The notes under the pieces were generated by a model, which was not told where the DNA came from, did not search any database, and worked only from the letters and a program-made list of their open reading frames with translations. Below are positions 27,152-36,591 of a stretch of 64,000 bases of DNA, piece by piece. Both the position numbers and the translations under genes were made by a program. How positions within the stretch are numbered: the first letter of the stretch is position 1; every line of letters starts with the position of its first letter. Source of the DNA: Pseudomonas sp. Bout1 (GTDB lineage: Bacteria; Pseudomonadota; Gammaproteobacteria; Pseudomonadales; Pseudomonadaceae); assembly GCF_034314165.1 (NCBI RefSeq), contig NZ_JAVIWK010000001.1:310001-374000 (forward strand), in the 5' to 3' direction.

Positions 27152-27843
27152 TGCGTGCTCCTCGCAAAGCCGCGCGCGGCACGTTTTTCCAGGAAGTACA
27201 TGCCGGTCATCGCCAGGACCGTGAGGCCCAGGTACATGAAGGCCGCGACCATAAAGAAGGTGAAGGGCTGCTTGGTGACGGTCACGCCGATTTGCGCGTG
27301 GCGCATGATTTCTTCCAGGCCGATCACCGAGACCAGCGCGGTGTCCTTCATCAGAATCATGAACAGGTTGCCCAGGCCGGGCAGGGCGATGCGCCACATC
27401 TGCGGCATGATCAACCGGGTGAAGATCCGCACCTTCGACAGGCCCAGTGCCACACCGGCTTCACGGTGGCCCTTGGGGATTGCCAGGATCGCGCCGCGAA
27501 ACACTTCCGTGGCGTAGGCGCCGAAGCACAGGCCCAAGGCGATAACCCCGGCGGCGAAGGCGCTGAGGGACAGGTCGGGGTCGCCGAAAAACTCCCCAAG
27601 GGAGCGCATCAGGTTGACCGTGCCGAAGTAGATCAGCAGCACCCACAGCAGTTCCGGAATGCCGCGCACCAGGGTGGAGTAGGCGCCGCCAAGCCATTGC
27701 AGCGGCTTGTACGGGGATGTCTTGGCCAGGGCGCCGGCCAGGCCGAGCACCAGCCCGAGGCACAGGGCGGTGAGCGCCAGCTTGACGGTCATCAGCGCGC
27801 CAGCGGCGAGCGCCGGGCCGAATCCGTAGAGGTCGAAATTCAT
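27148..27843 (-). CDS. polar amino-acid ABC transporter permease (HisQ-type)
   Basis: A 231-aa permease with GALMTVKLALTALCLGLVLG at the N-terminus and an EAA loop HREAGVALGLSKVRIFTRLI. LVRGIPELLWVLLIYFG is typical of the HisQ/ArtQ group. It forms the transmembrane heterodimer with the next gene. It lies 73 bases after the binding-protein gene, in a probable ATPase - binding protein - permease - permease operon. Confidence 0.93.
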   Translation of the reverse strand: MNFDLYGFGPALAAGALMTVKLALTALCLGLVLGLAGALAKTSPYKPLQWLGGAYSTLVRGIPELLWVLLIYFGTVNLMRSLGEFFGDPDLSLSAFAAGVIALGLCFGAYATEVFRGAILAIPKGHREAGVALGLSKVRIFTRLIMPQMWRIALPGLGNLFMILMKDTALVSVIGLEEIMRHAQIGVTVTKQPFTFFMVAAFMYLGLTVLAMTGMYFLEKRAARGFARSTQ

Positions 27844-27916
27844 GGTTTAGTCGTTTCGCAAGGCAAAGCTCAGGACCGGCGCACTCAAGTGAGCGCGCCG
27901 GGCAGGCCGTTCAGGA

Positions 27917-28669
27917 TCACTCGATACTGAAAGGGAAGTACTTGTCGTTGATCTTCTTGTAGGTGCCGTCGGCCTTGATTTCAGCCAGGGCTTTGTTCAG
28001 GCGCTCGCGCAGTGGGTCGCCTTTGCGTACGGCGATACCGATCTTGTCGCTCTCAACCACCGGGTCGCCTTTGAATTCGTAGGCAGAACCGTCTTTGCTT
28101 TTCAGCCACTCGTACTGCACGTACTTATCGGCGAGCATCCCGTCCAGGCGGCCGGATGTCAGGTCGAGGTAGGCGTTTTCCTGGGTGTCGTAGAGCTTGG
28201 CGGTGGTGTCCGGCAGCTTGTCTTCCAGGTAGGTACCGGCCAGCGTTGCGCGCTGTGCACCGATGATCTTGCCCTTCAGGTAGTCCGCGTCGGTCTTGAA
28301 ATCCTTGGTGGCTTTAGGCGCGATGAACTGCAGCTTGTTGGAGTAGTACGGGTCAGTGAAGTCGACGGCCTGCTTGCGTTCATCGGTGATGGACAGCGAG
28401 GAGACCAGGAAGTCGAACTTCTTGGCGTTCAGGGCCGGAATGATGCCGTCCCAGTCCGAGACATACACTTCACACTTCTCGACTTTCATCTTGGCGCACA
28501 GGGCGTCGCCGATGTCTTTGTCGAAGCCCACGACGTTGCCGCTGGCATCTTTATTGTTGAACGGCGGGTAAGCCGCCTCGATCCCCATTTTCAAGGTCTC
28601 GGCCATCGCCGTGGCGCTGAACGCCATCGAAACGGCGGCAGCCAGGAGGAATTTTTTGTAGTTCTGCAT
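27917..28669 (-). CDS. periplasmic basic amino-acid binding protein (AotJ/HisJ-type)
   Basis: The solute receptor for the ABC system. A 23-residue signal peptide ends AMA|ETLKMGIEAAYPPF. The domain signature GFDKDIGDALCAKMKVE and the ligand-pocket stretch SLSITDERKQAVDFTDPYY are those of the Lys/Arg/Orn/His-binding family, and the conserved Cys pair (near ALCAK and KCEV) is present. I chose ATG 28669, which begins directly with the signal peptide; the longer frame is spurious. Arginine/ornithine is the likeliest substrate from family and from the similar locus next to gabP in P. putida. Confidence 0.92.
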   Translation of the reverse strand: MQNYKKFLLAAAVSMAFSATAMAETLKMGIEAAYPPFNNKDASGNVVGFDKDIGDALCAKMKVEKCEVYVSDWDGIIPALNAKKFDFLVSSLSITDERKQAVDFTDPYYSNKLQFIAPKATKDFKTDADYLKGKIIGAQRATLAGTYLEDKLPDTTAKLYDTQENAYLDLTSGRLDGMLADKYVQYEWLKSKDGSAYEFKGDPVVESDKIGIAVRKGDPLRERLNKALAEIKADGTYKKINDKYFPFSIE

Positions 28670-28682
28670 GCATGTTGCTCCG

Positions 28683-29456
28683 TTAGCGGTTGCTCGACAT
28701 GAATTGTTTGCAGCGCGCCGAAAGCGGGTTTTCAAACACCTGCTGTGGCGATCCTTGCTCTTCGACCAGGCCCTGATGCAGGAACACCACTTCACTGGAC
28801 ACCTGGCGGGCGAAGCCCATTTCATGGGTGACCAGCAGCATGGTGCGGCCCTCTTCGGCCAGTGCGCGGATCACATTAAGTACTTCTTGAACCATTTCCG
28901 GGTCAAGGGCCGATGTGGGCTCGTCGAACAGGATGACTTTGGGTTGCATGGCCAGGGTGCGGGCGATCGCGGCACGTTGTTGCTGGCCGCCGGACAATTG
29001 CGCGGGGTAGGCGTGGCGCTTGTCACTGATGCCGACCTTGGCCAGCAAGGCTTCGGCGACTTCGATGGCTTCGGCTTTGCTCTGGCCGAGCACGCGGCGC
29101 GGGGCCTCGATGATGTTGTCGAGGACGCTCATGTGCGGCCACAGGTTAAAGTTTTGAAACACAAAACCGATCTCGCTGCGCAGGCGGTTGATCTGTTTGC
29201 CGTCGGCGGCCACCAGTTCACCGTTTTTCGCAGCCTTGAGCTTGAGCTCTTCGCCGGCCACCAGAATTTGCCCCTGATGCGGGTTTTCCAGCAGGTTGAT
29301 GCAGCGCAGGAACGTGGACTTGCCGGAACCGGAGGAACCCAGGATCGAGATCACATCGCCGTCGCGGGCGGTCAGCGAGATGCCTTTAAGCACCTCCAGC
29401 TCACCATAGCGTTTATGCAAGTTGCGGATTTCAAGCGCGGGCGTGGCCTCAGCCAT
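28683..29456 (-). CDS. polar amino-acid ABC transporter ATPase (HisP-type)
   Basis: The motor of the ABC importer. Walker A GSSGSGKST, signature LSGGQQQRAAIARTLA, Walker B VILFDEPTSALDPE and the switch histidine in LLVTHEMGF are all intact. Length 257 aa is normal for the family. It is the first gene of the leftward operon, 13 bases before the binding-protein start, an order less common than binding-protein-first. Confidence 0.95.
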   Translation of the reverse strand: MAEATPALEIRNLHKRYGELEVLKGISLTARDGDVISILGSSGSGKSTFLRCINLLENPHQGQILVAGEELKLKAAKNGELVAADGKQINRLRSEIGFVFQNFNLWPHMSVLDNIIEAPRRVLGQSKAEAIEVAEALLAKVGISDKRHAYPAQLSGGQQQRAAIARTLAMQPKVILFDEPTSALDPEMVQEVLNVIRALAEEGRTMLLVTHEMGFARQVSSEVVFLHQGLVEEQGSPQQVFENPLSARCKQFMSSNR

Positions 29457-30009
29457 GTGCGGTCCTCATTGTGTTCATTGCGCTCCTGCTGTTGGCCCGC
29501 CTTCCTGGCGAGGCGCCAAGCTAGCATAGGGTCCGGAGACAGCCAACAGCCCTGCGCAGGGTTAACAGACGGTGTGCGGCAGGGTGTCGCATCGGCACAG
29601 CAGTGTGTCGCGCCATCAACAACCGAACAGCCGTTTGATCCCTGATTCCTACAGGCTTCGCGTAAAAAAGGGCGCGATGGTGCCAGCTTTGGCCGGGTGT
29701 TGGAAGGGTTAAACCGGCGAACGGTCCTTATCAGCCCTTTAATGGAGCGTCACGCACAATTTGTGTGTGTTTTTGGTGCGCTCATCCGTCTGTTAAGTGA
29801 GTCGCACGGTAACGCTATAGCGGAATGCCATTAATCTCAATGACTTGCGATTGCTTTTCAGCAGCGCTGCAGCCCGCGACAATCGCGGCCCTGTAACATT
29901 TTGGCGCAAATCTTGCGTAAAAAATAAAGAACGCCCTGTTGGTTTCTTTTCACGAGAAAGACCTCAGACCGGGTGGACCGTATTCGCAATTCCTCGCAAA
30001 GGTGTGTCA
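29457..30009. other. divergent intergenic region between ABC operon and gabP
   Basis: About 550 bases with no gene. It separates the leftward amino-acid ABC operon from rightward gabP, so it must hold promoters for both. A clear sigma-54-type element for gabP is at 29902-29916. I see no obvious promoter for the leftward operon. Confidence 0.6.
29902..29916 (+). promoter_or_regulatory. sigma-54 (-24/-12) promoter for gabP
   Basis: TGGCGCA-AATC-TTGC matches the sigma-54 consensus TGGCACG-N4-TTGC with correct spacing. Transcription would start near 29928, about 80 bases before the gabP ATG. This would place GABA/amino-acid uptake under RpoN and an enhancer-binding activator such as NtrC. Confidence 0.7.
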
Positions 30010-31401
30010 ATGAGTAGTACGCAAAGCTCCAATGACCTCGAACAGGGGCTCAAACCGCGTCACGTCACCATGCTGTCGATTGCCGGCGTTATCGGTGCCG
30101 GGTTGTTTGTCGGCTCCGGCCACGCGATTGCTGCCGCAGGCCCGGCCGTGCTGCTGGCGTATGCCGCCGCCGGTACCCTGGTGGTGTTGGTGATGCGCAT
30201 GCTGGCCGAAATGGCCGTGGCATCGCCGGATACCGGTTCGTTCTCGACCTATGCCGACCGTGCGATTGGTCACTGGGCCGGTTTCACGATTGGCTGGCTG
30301 TACTGGTGGTTCTGGGTGTTGGTGATTCCGTTGGAAGCCAACGCTGCCGCGACCATTCTCCACGCCTGGTTCCCCGGCGTGGCGATCTGGGCCTTTACCC
30401 TGATCATCACCTTGCTGCTGACCGCGACCAACCTGTTCAGCGTGAAGAACTACGGCGAGTTCGAGTTCTGGTTTGCGTTAGTCAAGGTGGTGGCGATCAT
30501 TGGTTTTGTGATCCTCGGCATCCTGGCGATTTTCGGCTTCCTGCCGGGCAGCCAGGTCAGTGGTGTTTCGCACCTGTTCGACACCCAAGGCTTCCTGCCC
30601 AACGGCATGGGCGCGGTGTTGGCGGCGATCCTGACCACCATGTTCTCGTTCATGGGCACCGAGATCGTGACCATCGCGGCCGCTGAATCGAAGAACCCTG
30701 GCCAGCAGATCTCCAAGGCCACCAACTCGGTGATCTGGCGGATCGGCTTGTTCTACCTCGTGTCGATCTTCATCGTCGTGGCCCTGGTGCCTTGGAATGA
30801 CCCTGCGCTGGCCGCGGTGGGTTCCTACCAGACCGTGCTCGAGCGCATGGGCATCCCGAATGCCAAGCTGATCGTTGACCTGGTGGTGTTGGTGGCCGTG
30901 ACCAGTTGCCTTAACTCAGCGCTCTACACCGCTTCACGCATGATGTTCTCGCTGGGTCGTCGCGGTGATGCGCCGGCGGTATCGAAGATCACCAACAAAA
31001 GCGGCACGCCTTACTGGGCAGTGTTGCTGTCTACCGGCGCGGCGTTCCTGGCGGTGTTTGCCAACTACGTGGCCCCGGCGGCGGTGTTTGAATTCCTGCT
31101 GGCCAGCTCCGGCGCCATCGCGTTGCTGGTGTACCTGGTGATCGCGGTATCGCAACTGCGCATGCGCCAGAAGCGCACCGAAGCGGGCGAGAAGATCGCC
31201 TTCAAAATGTGGCTGTTCCCGGGTCTGACGTATGCGGTGATCGTGTTCATCGTGGGCGTGCTGACGATCATGCTGTTCCAGGAAGCGCACCGGGTGGAGA
31301 TCATTGCTACCGGGATTCTGAGCTTGCTGGTGGTGGTGGCGGGGCTGATGGTGTCGCGCCGGCGCAAGGGCCGCAAGGTTGGGGCTGCGGTGTTGAATTG
31401 A
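30010..31401 (+). CDS. gabP: GABA/amino-acid permease (APC family)
   Basis: An inner-membrane amino-acid:proton symporter of 463 aa with twelve predicted membrane segments. The start LKPRHVTMLSIAGVIGAGLFVGSG is the APC/AAT-family signature of GabP, and TGSFSTYADRAIGHWAGFTIGWLYW follows. ATG 30010 has an AAGGTG ribosome site and gives the typical N-terminus; the upstream frame from 29845 crosses the promoter. Exact substrate (GABA versus another amino acid) is inferred from family similarity. Confidence 0.88.
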   Translation: MSSTQSSNDLEQGLKPRHVTMLSIAGVIGAGLFVGSGHAIAAAGPAVLLAYAAAGTLVVLVMRMLAEMAVASPDTGSFSTYADRAIGHWAGFTIGWLYWWFWVLVIPLEANAAATILHAWFPGVAIWAFTLIITLLLTATNLFSVKNYGEFEFWFALVKVVAIIGFVILGILAIFGFLPGSQVSGVSHLFDTQGFLPNGMGAVLAAILTTMFSFMGTEIVTIAAAESKNPGQQISKATNSVIWRIGLFYLVSIFIVVALVPWNDPALAAVGSYQTVLERMGIPNAKLIVDLVVLVAVTSCLNSALYTASRMMFSLGRRGDAPAVSKITNKSGTPYWAVLLSTGAAFLAVFANYVAPAAVFEFLLASSGAIALLVYLVIAVSQLRMRQKRTEAGEKIAFKMWLFPGLTYAVIVFIVGVLTIMLFQEAHRVEIIATGILSLLVVVAGLMVSRRRKGRKVGAAVLN

Positions 31402-31438
31402 TGGATTGAAATACGATTCATCAAACACTGCAAAAAAC

Positions 31439-31468
31439 TGTGGGAGCCGGGCAAGCCCGGCTCCCACA
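31439..31468. terminator. terminator/REP hairpin between convergent genes
   Basis: TGTGGGAGCCGGGC and GCCCGGCTCCCACA form a perfect 14-bp stem with a two-base loop, followed by TTTTGTTTTG on the plus strand. It serves gabP as terminator and has the REP core sequence. Confidence 0.75.
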
Positions 31469-31480
31469 TTTTGTTTTGTA

Positions 31481-31894
31481 TCAGTCTTCGGAATTGACCA
31501 GCGCCTGTGAGGCTGCGACGTAATCGGCCTGGAATTCCGGCGACTCAATCCACGCCAGGGCGGCGGCCTCGTCCTCGGTATCCGTGGCCCACTGGCGATA
31601 CTCGATCAGCGCCGCGAGGATAAAGTCGGTCGCGTCTTCTTCGCCTTCCTGCTCCAGCACCACGGCCAGCAGCGGATGCGCCAGGAACACCGTGCACAGC
31701 GCCAGTTGGCTGGTTTCGCCAGCGGTGCGCATCTCCAGGAACAACTCGGTCAAATCCACCGACTCAAGATCAATGCGGCTGTCATCGCCGGCAAAGGCGT
31801 CCGGCTTGACGGCGACGGCGCGTTGGGTGCGGTTCTGCTTGGCCTTGGCTTTTGCCCGGTGGGCGCGTTTTTGCTGCTTGTTCGGCGAAGCCAT
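31481..31894 (-). CDS. hypothetical protein with basic N-terminus (137 aa)
   Basis: A soluble protein with a strongly basic, Lys/Arg/Gln-rich first 30 residues (NKQQKRAHRAKAKAKQNRTQR) and an acidic helical remainder that includes several E/D-rich stretches. No signal peptide or family is recognised. A homologue is expected in the same place in other pseudomonads, next to gabP. The basic tail suggests nucleic-acid or ribosome contact, but that is only inference from composition. Confidence 0.75.
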   Translation of the reverse strand: MASPNKQQKRAHRAKAKAKQNRTQRAVAVKPDAFAGDDSRIDLESVDLTELFLEMRTAGETSQLALCTVFLAHPLLAVVLEQEGEEDATDFILAALIEYRQWATDTEDEAAALAWIESPEFQADYVAASQALVNSED

Positions 31895-31967
31895 GGGCTC
31901 ACGTCCTTGGTGTCAGGATCTGGGAATCGGGTATTGAAGCGCAGGTTTGGGAAAATCCCAAGGGTTT

Positions 31968-32888
31968 CTAGGCGCGATCCGTCACTTGCCGGCCCGGGGT
32001 GCCTTCGGCCAATTGGCCTCGCTGTAGCCAGGCCAAAGCGATCGGCCACAACCGGTCCTGATACTGGCTGCGAAAGAATGCGAAATGTCCGACTTCTTCT
32101 TCGCCGATATCTTTAGGGGCGATCCGCAGGTGCGTGCGCTCGCTGCCGTCGAAGTAACGTAGCAGGCGCTCAATGGCCGCGACGGTGCCAAACGGATCAT
32201 CGGTAATGCTGATCGCCAATACCTGGGCCTTCACCCGAGAAAACGGCAGCTCACCCAGCGCCTTCCCGCTGGGGCGTTTTCCGTAACCCGGCGTCGGCGT
32301 ACTCCAATCGCGCACCACACCTGCTGGCGTATCCTCCAGCCAGCCCATGCGCTTGCCCGGGAAGTAGCCAAAAACCGCCGTCACCAACGGCATTACCACA
32401 TGCCACTTGGCAAACATCCGCCAGCGCCCGCTGGCCTCGTAGTCGCGCCAATAGGCGAACTGCGCGCCCACCGTGACCAGTCGCCGAATCACCGCGCCGG
32501 AGGCCCCAAGGCCTGCTGCGCAGCCACCAAAGCTGTGCCCGACCACATCAATCGGCTGCCCCGCAAACTCCCGCTGCGCCCGCTGCAGGATCGCCTCGAA
32601 GTCCAGCACGCCCCAATCCGACCACGACGCCTTGAACCCCTTCAGCGAGCCGCTGCGGGATTCGCCGATGCCCCGGTAGTCGTAGGTGATGACGTCGAAG
32701 CCATTGGCAAACAGGTAGTCGGCAAAGCGTGAATAGTGTCGGCAGCGCACGGAGGTGGCGGCGTTGATGATGACGACCGGGCGTTCGATGTCGGTCCTGA
32801 CGTGGCGCCAGGTGAAGCCGCAGATGGAATACCCGTCGGCTGCGGGCTCGCGGAATGCTTCGGCTTGAGGTCGGGCTGGCAGGTTCAT
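31968..32888 (-). CDS. alpha/beta hydrolase (306 aa)
   Basis: A serine hydrolase fold: nucleophile elbow GHSFGG, an acidic residue in SITDDPFGT and the histidine in EEVGHFAFF complete the triad. YDYRGIGES marks the oxyanion-side strand. Similar proteins are annotated as predicted alpha/beta hydrolases of the COG4757 type with unknown substrate. The start is uncertain: ATG 32888 is used here, but an in-frame TTG at 32900 would add four residues, and neither has a good ribosome site. Divergent from the BASS transporter. Confidence 0.85.
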   Translation of the reverse strand: MNLPARPQAEAFREPAADGYSICGFTWRHVRTDIERPVVIINAATSVRCRHYSRFADYLFANGFDVITYDYRGIGESRSGSLKGFKASWSDWGVLDFEAILQRAQREFAGQPIDVVGHSFGGCAAGLGASGAVIRRLVTVGAQFAYWRDYEASGRWRMFAKWHVVMPLVTAVFGYFPGKRMGWLEDTPAGVVRDWSTPTPGYGKRPSGKALGELPFSRVKAQVLAISITDDPFGTVAAIERLLRYFDGSERTHLRIAPKDIGEEEVGHFAFFRSQYQDRLWPIALAWLQRGQLAEGTPGRQVTDRA

Positions 32889-33061
32889 GGGCGGGCTCAA
32901 TCATCGCGCTTTCGATGGGGCATCAAAGGCCCGTGCGCAGTTTTATAGGAGGTCGAAGCTAACAAATTTCCGCTATTGAAATCCCGATGATTTTTCTGAT
33001 GCTCGACCTGAGCGGCTCGGATGCCTAGGCTTGGGCCCTTGCGCACCCTTAGAGCCAGCCC

Positions 33062-34027
33062 ATGACCCGCGACACCCTCGAACAAAACCAGATCCCCATC
33101 TACTTTGCCGCCGTGCTGCTGGCTGCCGTTGTCGGCCTGCTGGCGCCAGCCATGGCCCATGGCCTGGCCGTGCTGGTCACGCCCGCCATTGCCGTGCTGA
33201 TGTACGCGATGTTCCTGCAGATCCCATTCCTGGACTTGCGCCGGGGTTTGGGCAACAAACGCTTTATGTCTGCGTTGCTGTTGGCCAACTTCGTTTTGGT
33301 CCCCCTGTTGGTGTGGGCGCTGACCCGTGGCCTGGTGGGTCACCCGGCGATTCTGATCGGCGCGTTACTGGTGCTGCTGACGCCGTGCATCGACTATGTG
33401 GTGGTATTCACCCATATCGGCAAGGGCGACTCGCGGTTGATGCTGGCGGCGACGCCAATCCTGTTGCTGCTGCAACTGTTGCTGTTGCCGCTGTACCTGG
33501 GGTTGATGCTCGGGGCGCAGTCGCAGGGGGTGGTGTCGGTGGGGCCGTTTGTCGAGGCCTTCCTGTTGCTGATCGTTGCACCCATGGTTCTGGCGGTGTT
33601 GACGACGTCCTTGTCGCGGCGATCAAGCGTCATCAGTGTCTGGAACGATGCCTGGGCCTGGCTGCCTGTACCGGCCATGGCGCTGGTGCTGGTGGTGGTG
33701 ATCGGCTCGCAAATTACTGCCGTGGTCCGCGATATCGGCCTGCTGGTGCCGGTGATCCCGGTGTATATCGGCTTCCTGTTGCTGGCCCCGTTGATGGGGG
33801 CGCTGGCTTCGCGGCTGTTCACGTTGCCGTCGACCACGGCGCGGGCGGTCACCTTCAGTGCGTCCACGCGTAATTCCCTGGTGGTGTTGCCGCTGGCACT
33901 GGCATTGCCCGAAGACCTCCGTGGGCTTGCCGCCGCCGCTGTTATCACGCAAACCCTGGTGGAGCTGGTGGGGGAGCTACTCTATATCCGGCTGATACCG
34001 CTGTTGGTCTGGCCCGCTCGTCGCTAG
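33062..34027 (+). CDS. BASS-family (bile acid:sodium symporter / ArsB-ACR3-like) transporter
   Basis: A 321-aa membrane protein with about ten hydrophobic segments in the two-repeat layout of the BASS superfamily. TPCIDYVVVFTHIGKGD in the fourth segment, with its cysteine, resembles the region that carries the essential cysteine in arsenite carriers of the ACR3 branch, and SASTRNSLVVLPLALALP matches the equivalent second-repeat motif. No ars regulator or arsenate reductase is nearby, so arsenite transport is only one possibility. Start codon ATG follows AGAGCCAGCCC, a weak site. Confidence 0.8.
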   Translation: MTRDTLEQNQIPIYFAAVLLAAVVGLLAPAMAHGLAVLVTPAIAVLMYAMFLQIPFLDLRRGLGNKRFMSALLLANFVLVPLLVWALTRGLVGHPAILIGALLVLLTPCIDYVVVFTHIGKGDSRLMLAATPILLLLQLLLLPLYLGLMLGAQSQGVVSVGPFVEAFLLLIVAPMVLAVLTTSLSRRSSVISVWNDAWAWLPVPAMALVLVVVIGSQITAVVRDIGLLVPVIPVYIGFLLLAPLMGALASRLFTLPSTTARAVTFSASTRNSLVVLPLALALPEDLRGLAAAAVITQTLVELVGELLYIRLIPLLVWPARR

Positions 34028-34114
34028 GCGGATGAATGTTTGATTCCGTTCAGGGGTTATTCAGGGTGGCGGTCGGCAACATGGTCCGGTTTACCCCAAC
34101 TGACAGGCTGAATA

Positions 34115-35755
34115 ATGGATCAACACAACCGCTTTCGAATGGAATCGCTGGGTATCTTCTTTGTCGCCTTGCTGCTGTTTACCCTGGGCATCTGGGACCA
34201 GCAGCCACAAGGCTTCGACGGCCGCTGGGCGGTGTTCATGCAAGAGATGTTTCGCCACGGCGCGAGCCTCTTTCCTACCACCTATGGTGAGCCTTACCCG
34301 GACTACCCGGGCACTGCGACTTATCTAAGCTACCTCTTTGCCCGCTTGTTCGGCGCGCCCAACGACTTGGCTAACGTGATGCCTACCGCCCTGGCGTCGG
34401 CTGGGGTCATGGCGCTGATCTACCGCTTGCTGGCGCCGTCTGGCCGGGCGTGGGCGCTGCTGACAGTGCTGCTCACCGCCTTGACCGCCCAGTTGCTGGA
34501 GAAGTCACGTTCGGTGTGCCTGGACCAGATGATCTCGTTGCTGTGCCTGGGGTGTTTCTACCTGCTGCATACCGGCGAACGCACGGGCTCACGATTGCGC
34601 CAATACGCGATCTTCCCATTGTTCGTGGTGGCATTTGCCATTCGCGGGCCGCTGGGGCTGATCGAGGTGTGCGGAGTGGCCTGTGTTTACTGGGCGCTTG
34701 GCCCGGCTCGCACGCGTGAAGAGCGGATTGCACTGCTGAAAAAAGTGATTGCCCACGGTGTAGTCGGTTTGGTCCTGCTGGCCGGCTGTTGGTGGGTGCT
34801 GTTGAAGCTGGCGCGGATCAGCGGCGGCGATGCCTTCGTTGATGACGTGCTCCGGATGCAGTTTGCCGGGCGCCTCGACGAAACCGGCGAGCCGTTCTAC
34901 TTCTACTTCAAGTTGAGCCTGTACCGCTATTTCCCGGTGGTGCCGCTGGCGCTGGCGACGATGATTGCGCTGCGCCACAAATGGTCGGCGCGCAACGAGG
35001 ATGCCGACGTGCAGTTGATGCTGCGCCTGGCCGCGTGCGGGCTGATGATTTTGCTGGGCTTGTCGGTCCCGCATTTCAAGCGCGCGTACTACATCGTACC
35101 GATGGTGCCGATGTTTGCCGCGGTGGCCGCCTATGGACTGCTCCAGGCGCAGGGCTGGCTGCTGGGTGTGCGACGTGGCTATGAGTGGCTGGTGGCCGCC
35201 CTGCCGGTGCTGGGCATCGTAGTGGTGTTTGTGTGCCGGCACCTGTGGCACAAGCACGGCTACTGGCCGGACGTTTCAGTGCCGGCGCTGGTCGGTGTGC
35301 TGATTGTGCTGCAAGTGGCGGCGGTGATTGCCTGGCGGCGGTTGCAGGGCGATCTCGGGCGGCGCCTGGTGGTGCTCAGTCTCATTGCGCTGGCCACGCA
35401 GTGGCTGGTGTTGGTGAAGGTGGTGGAGCCGGCCAAGGACCTGCAATTTGACACCAGGAACTTCGTTGGCGCGGTGCAGAAGTTGCGTAGCGAGAACCCG
35501 GGCACACTGGTGTTCGTCGGCCTTGGCAAAGATACCTGGGCCATTCGCTACATCATGAACCTGGATCATGACGAGAAACCATTGTTCATCGGGCGCAACG
35601 AGCCTTTGCAGTTAGACATGCTGCCGCGTCCGGCCTGGGTCCTGGTGGAGCGCAAGCAAACCGAGTTGCTGCGTGGCACGCCGCTGGAGCATCTGGCGCC
35701 GGTGTTCAACGGGCGGCTGAATGACAACCCGCTACTGGTGTTCCTGGTGAAGTAA
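34115..35755 (+). CDS. membrane glycosyltransferase, GT39/ArnT-like (546 aa)
   Basis: A polytopic protein with about eleven membrane segments and a periplasmic C-terminal domain. The first periplasmic loop GFDGRWAVFMQEMFRHG, then YPDYPGTATYLSYLFARLFG, has the layout of PMT-type transferases such as ArnT that use polyprenyl-phosphate sugars, although the usual D-E pair is reduced to a single aspartate with a glutamate ten residues on. Acceptor unknown; lipid A or a surface glycan is plausible. It stands alone in the locus without arn genes. Confidence 0.8.
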   Translation: MDQHNRFRMESLGIFFVALLLFTLGIWDQQPQGFDGRWAVFMQEMFRHGASLFPTTYGEPYPDYPGTATYLSYLFARLFGAPNDLANVMPTALASAGVMALIYRLLAPSGRAWALLTVLLTALTAQLLEKSRSVCLDQMISLLCLGCFYLLHTGERTGSRLRQYAIFPLFVVAFAIRGPLGLIEVCGVACVYWALGPARTREERIALLKKVIAHGVVGLVLLAGCWWVLLKLARISGGDAFVDDVLRMQFAGRLDETGEPFYFYFKLSLYRYFPVVPLALATMIALRHKWSARNEDADVQLMLRLAACGLMILLGLSVPHFKRAYYIVPMVPMFAAVAAYGLLQAQGWLLGVRRGYEWLVAALPVLGIVVVFVCRHLWHKHGYWPDVSVPALVGVLIVLQVAAVIAWRRLQGDLGRRLVVLSLIALATQWLVLVKVVEPAKDLQFDTRNFVGAVQKLRSENPGTLVFVGLGKDTWAIRYIMNLDHDEKPLFIGRNEPLQLDMLPRPAWVLVERKQTELLRGTPLEHLAPVFNGRLNDNPLLVFLVK

Positions 35756-35967
35756 CTCAGTCGCCCTATTCATCATGGCGAGGCAACCAGCTGGAGGGGT
35801 CGGTCTGTGGCCAGCCCTGCGGTGAGTCGTCCCAGATTTCCTGGCGTGCACGGGGCATTCACGATAGATCAAGGAGTCGGAATGCGGTGTTGATAACCGG
35901 CGCTTTGGGCCGTCTTGCTGTATGGTCGCCGCCTGAGTGACCGGTGGGTCTGATAAAGCGCTTTGCA

Positions 35968-35985
35968 GCCTGCCTGAAGGCAGGC
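35968..35985. repeat. short perfect hairpin
   Basis: GCCTGCC-TGAA-GGCAGGC, a 7-bp stem with a tetraloop, lies in the gap between the glycosyltransferase and the 91-aa gene. No T-run follows, so it is not a clear terminator. Confidence 0.5.
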
Positions 35986-36046
35986 GTCTGCTAGGCTTGG
36001 GTAGTTTCGTGGTGATGATTTTGGCTGCGACGTGGAGGCAGTAAAA

Positions 36047-36322
36047 ATGGATTTTGAGCATGCGGGTGCGCAGAGCGGCGGTAGCGTTCACGTGATTGGC
36101 CGTTCCTGGTTTGGCGGCCTCAACATTTGTTTTGACGGCGGTTGCAGCTACCCGTCGATGATCAGCGTGCTGGAGGCCGTGTTTAAGCGCTATGGGCGCC
36201 TGGTGCGTTTTGGCGAGTCGCTTTCGGCCCAAGGCTGGATTGCTCGGGTAGAGGAGAGTGGTTTTCACATCTCCGAGCAGGAACGGGTAGCGGTGTTGAC
36301 GTTGATGCGGGGTGGAGGTTGA
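36047..36322 (+). CDS. hypothetical protein (91 aa)
   Basis: A small soluble protein beginning MDFEHAGAQ, with a GGSVHVIGRSWFGGLNICFDGGC stretch and an acidic C-terminal half. No family recognised. ATG 36047 has a GTGGAGG ribosome site 8 bases before it, which favours it over the upstream in-frame ATG at 36032. An intrinsic terminator follows 22 bases after the stop, supporting a real, probably single-gene transcript. Confidence 0.7.
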   Translation: MDFEHAGAQSGGSVHVIGRSWFGGLNICFDGGCSYPSMISVLEAVFKRYGRLVRFGESLSAQGWIARVEESGFHISEQERVAVLTLMRGGG

Positions 36323-36344
36323 AGGCCCCTAAATTCCAGACAAC

Positions 36345-36371
36345 AAAAAACCCGCACTAGGCGGGTTTTTT
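36345..36371. terminator. bidirectional intrinsic terminator
   Basis: AAAAAACCCGC-ACTAG-GCGGGTTTTTT. It terminates the 91-aa gene from the left and the tRNA-Phe transcript from the right. Confidence 0.85.
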
Positions 36372-36412
36372 GTGTGTTTCAGATGACGTTTGCACCACCT
36401 GAAACTAATTAG

Positions 36413-36488
36413 TGGTGCCCAGAGACGGAATCGAACCGCCGACACGGGGATTTTCAATCCCCTGCTCTACCGACTGAGCTATCTGGGC
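36413..36488 (-). tRNA. tRNA-Phe(GAA)
   Basis: A 76-base cloverleaf with encoded CCA: acceptor GCCCAGA with TCTGGGC, D-arm AGCTCAGTCGGTAGAGC, anticodon arm GGGGATTGAAAATCCCC with anticodon GAA, T-arm GGCGGTTCGATTCCGTC. No integrase gene adjoins it. Confidence 0.97.
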
Positions 36489-36591
36489 AACGGGGCGCAT
36501 TAAACTGGTTTTTCAGGGGGTCGTCAAGCAAGTTTTCAAAAAATATTTAATTATTACCGTCGCTTACGGGCCAACCCCCACATTTGATCAA

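Noticed and set aside
33062..34027. Arsenite efflux assignment for the BASS transporter
   Set aside because: The cysteine-bearing segment is suggestive, but no arsR, arsC or arsH is nearby, so only the family is called.
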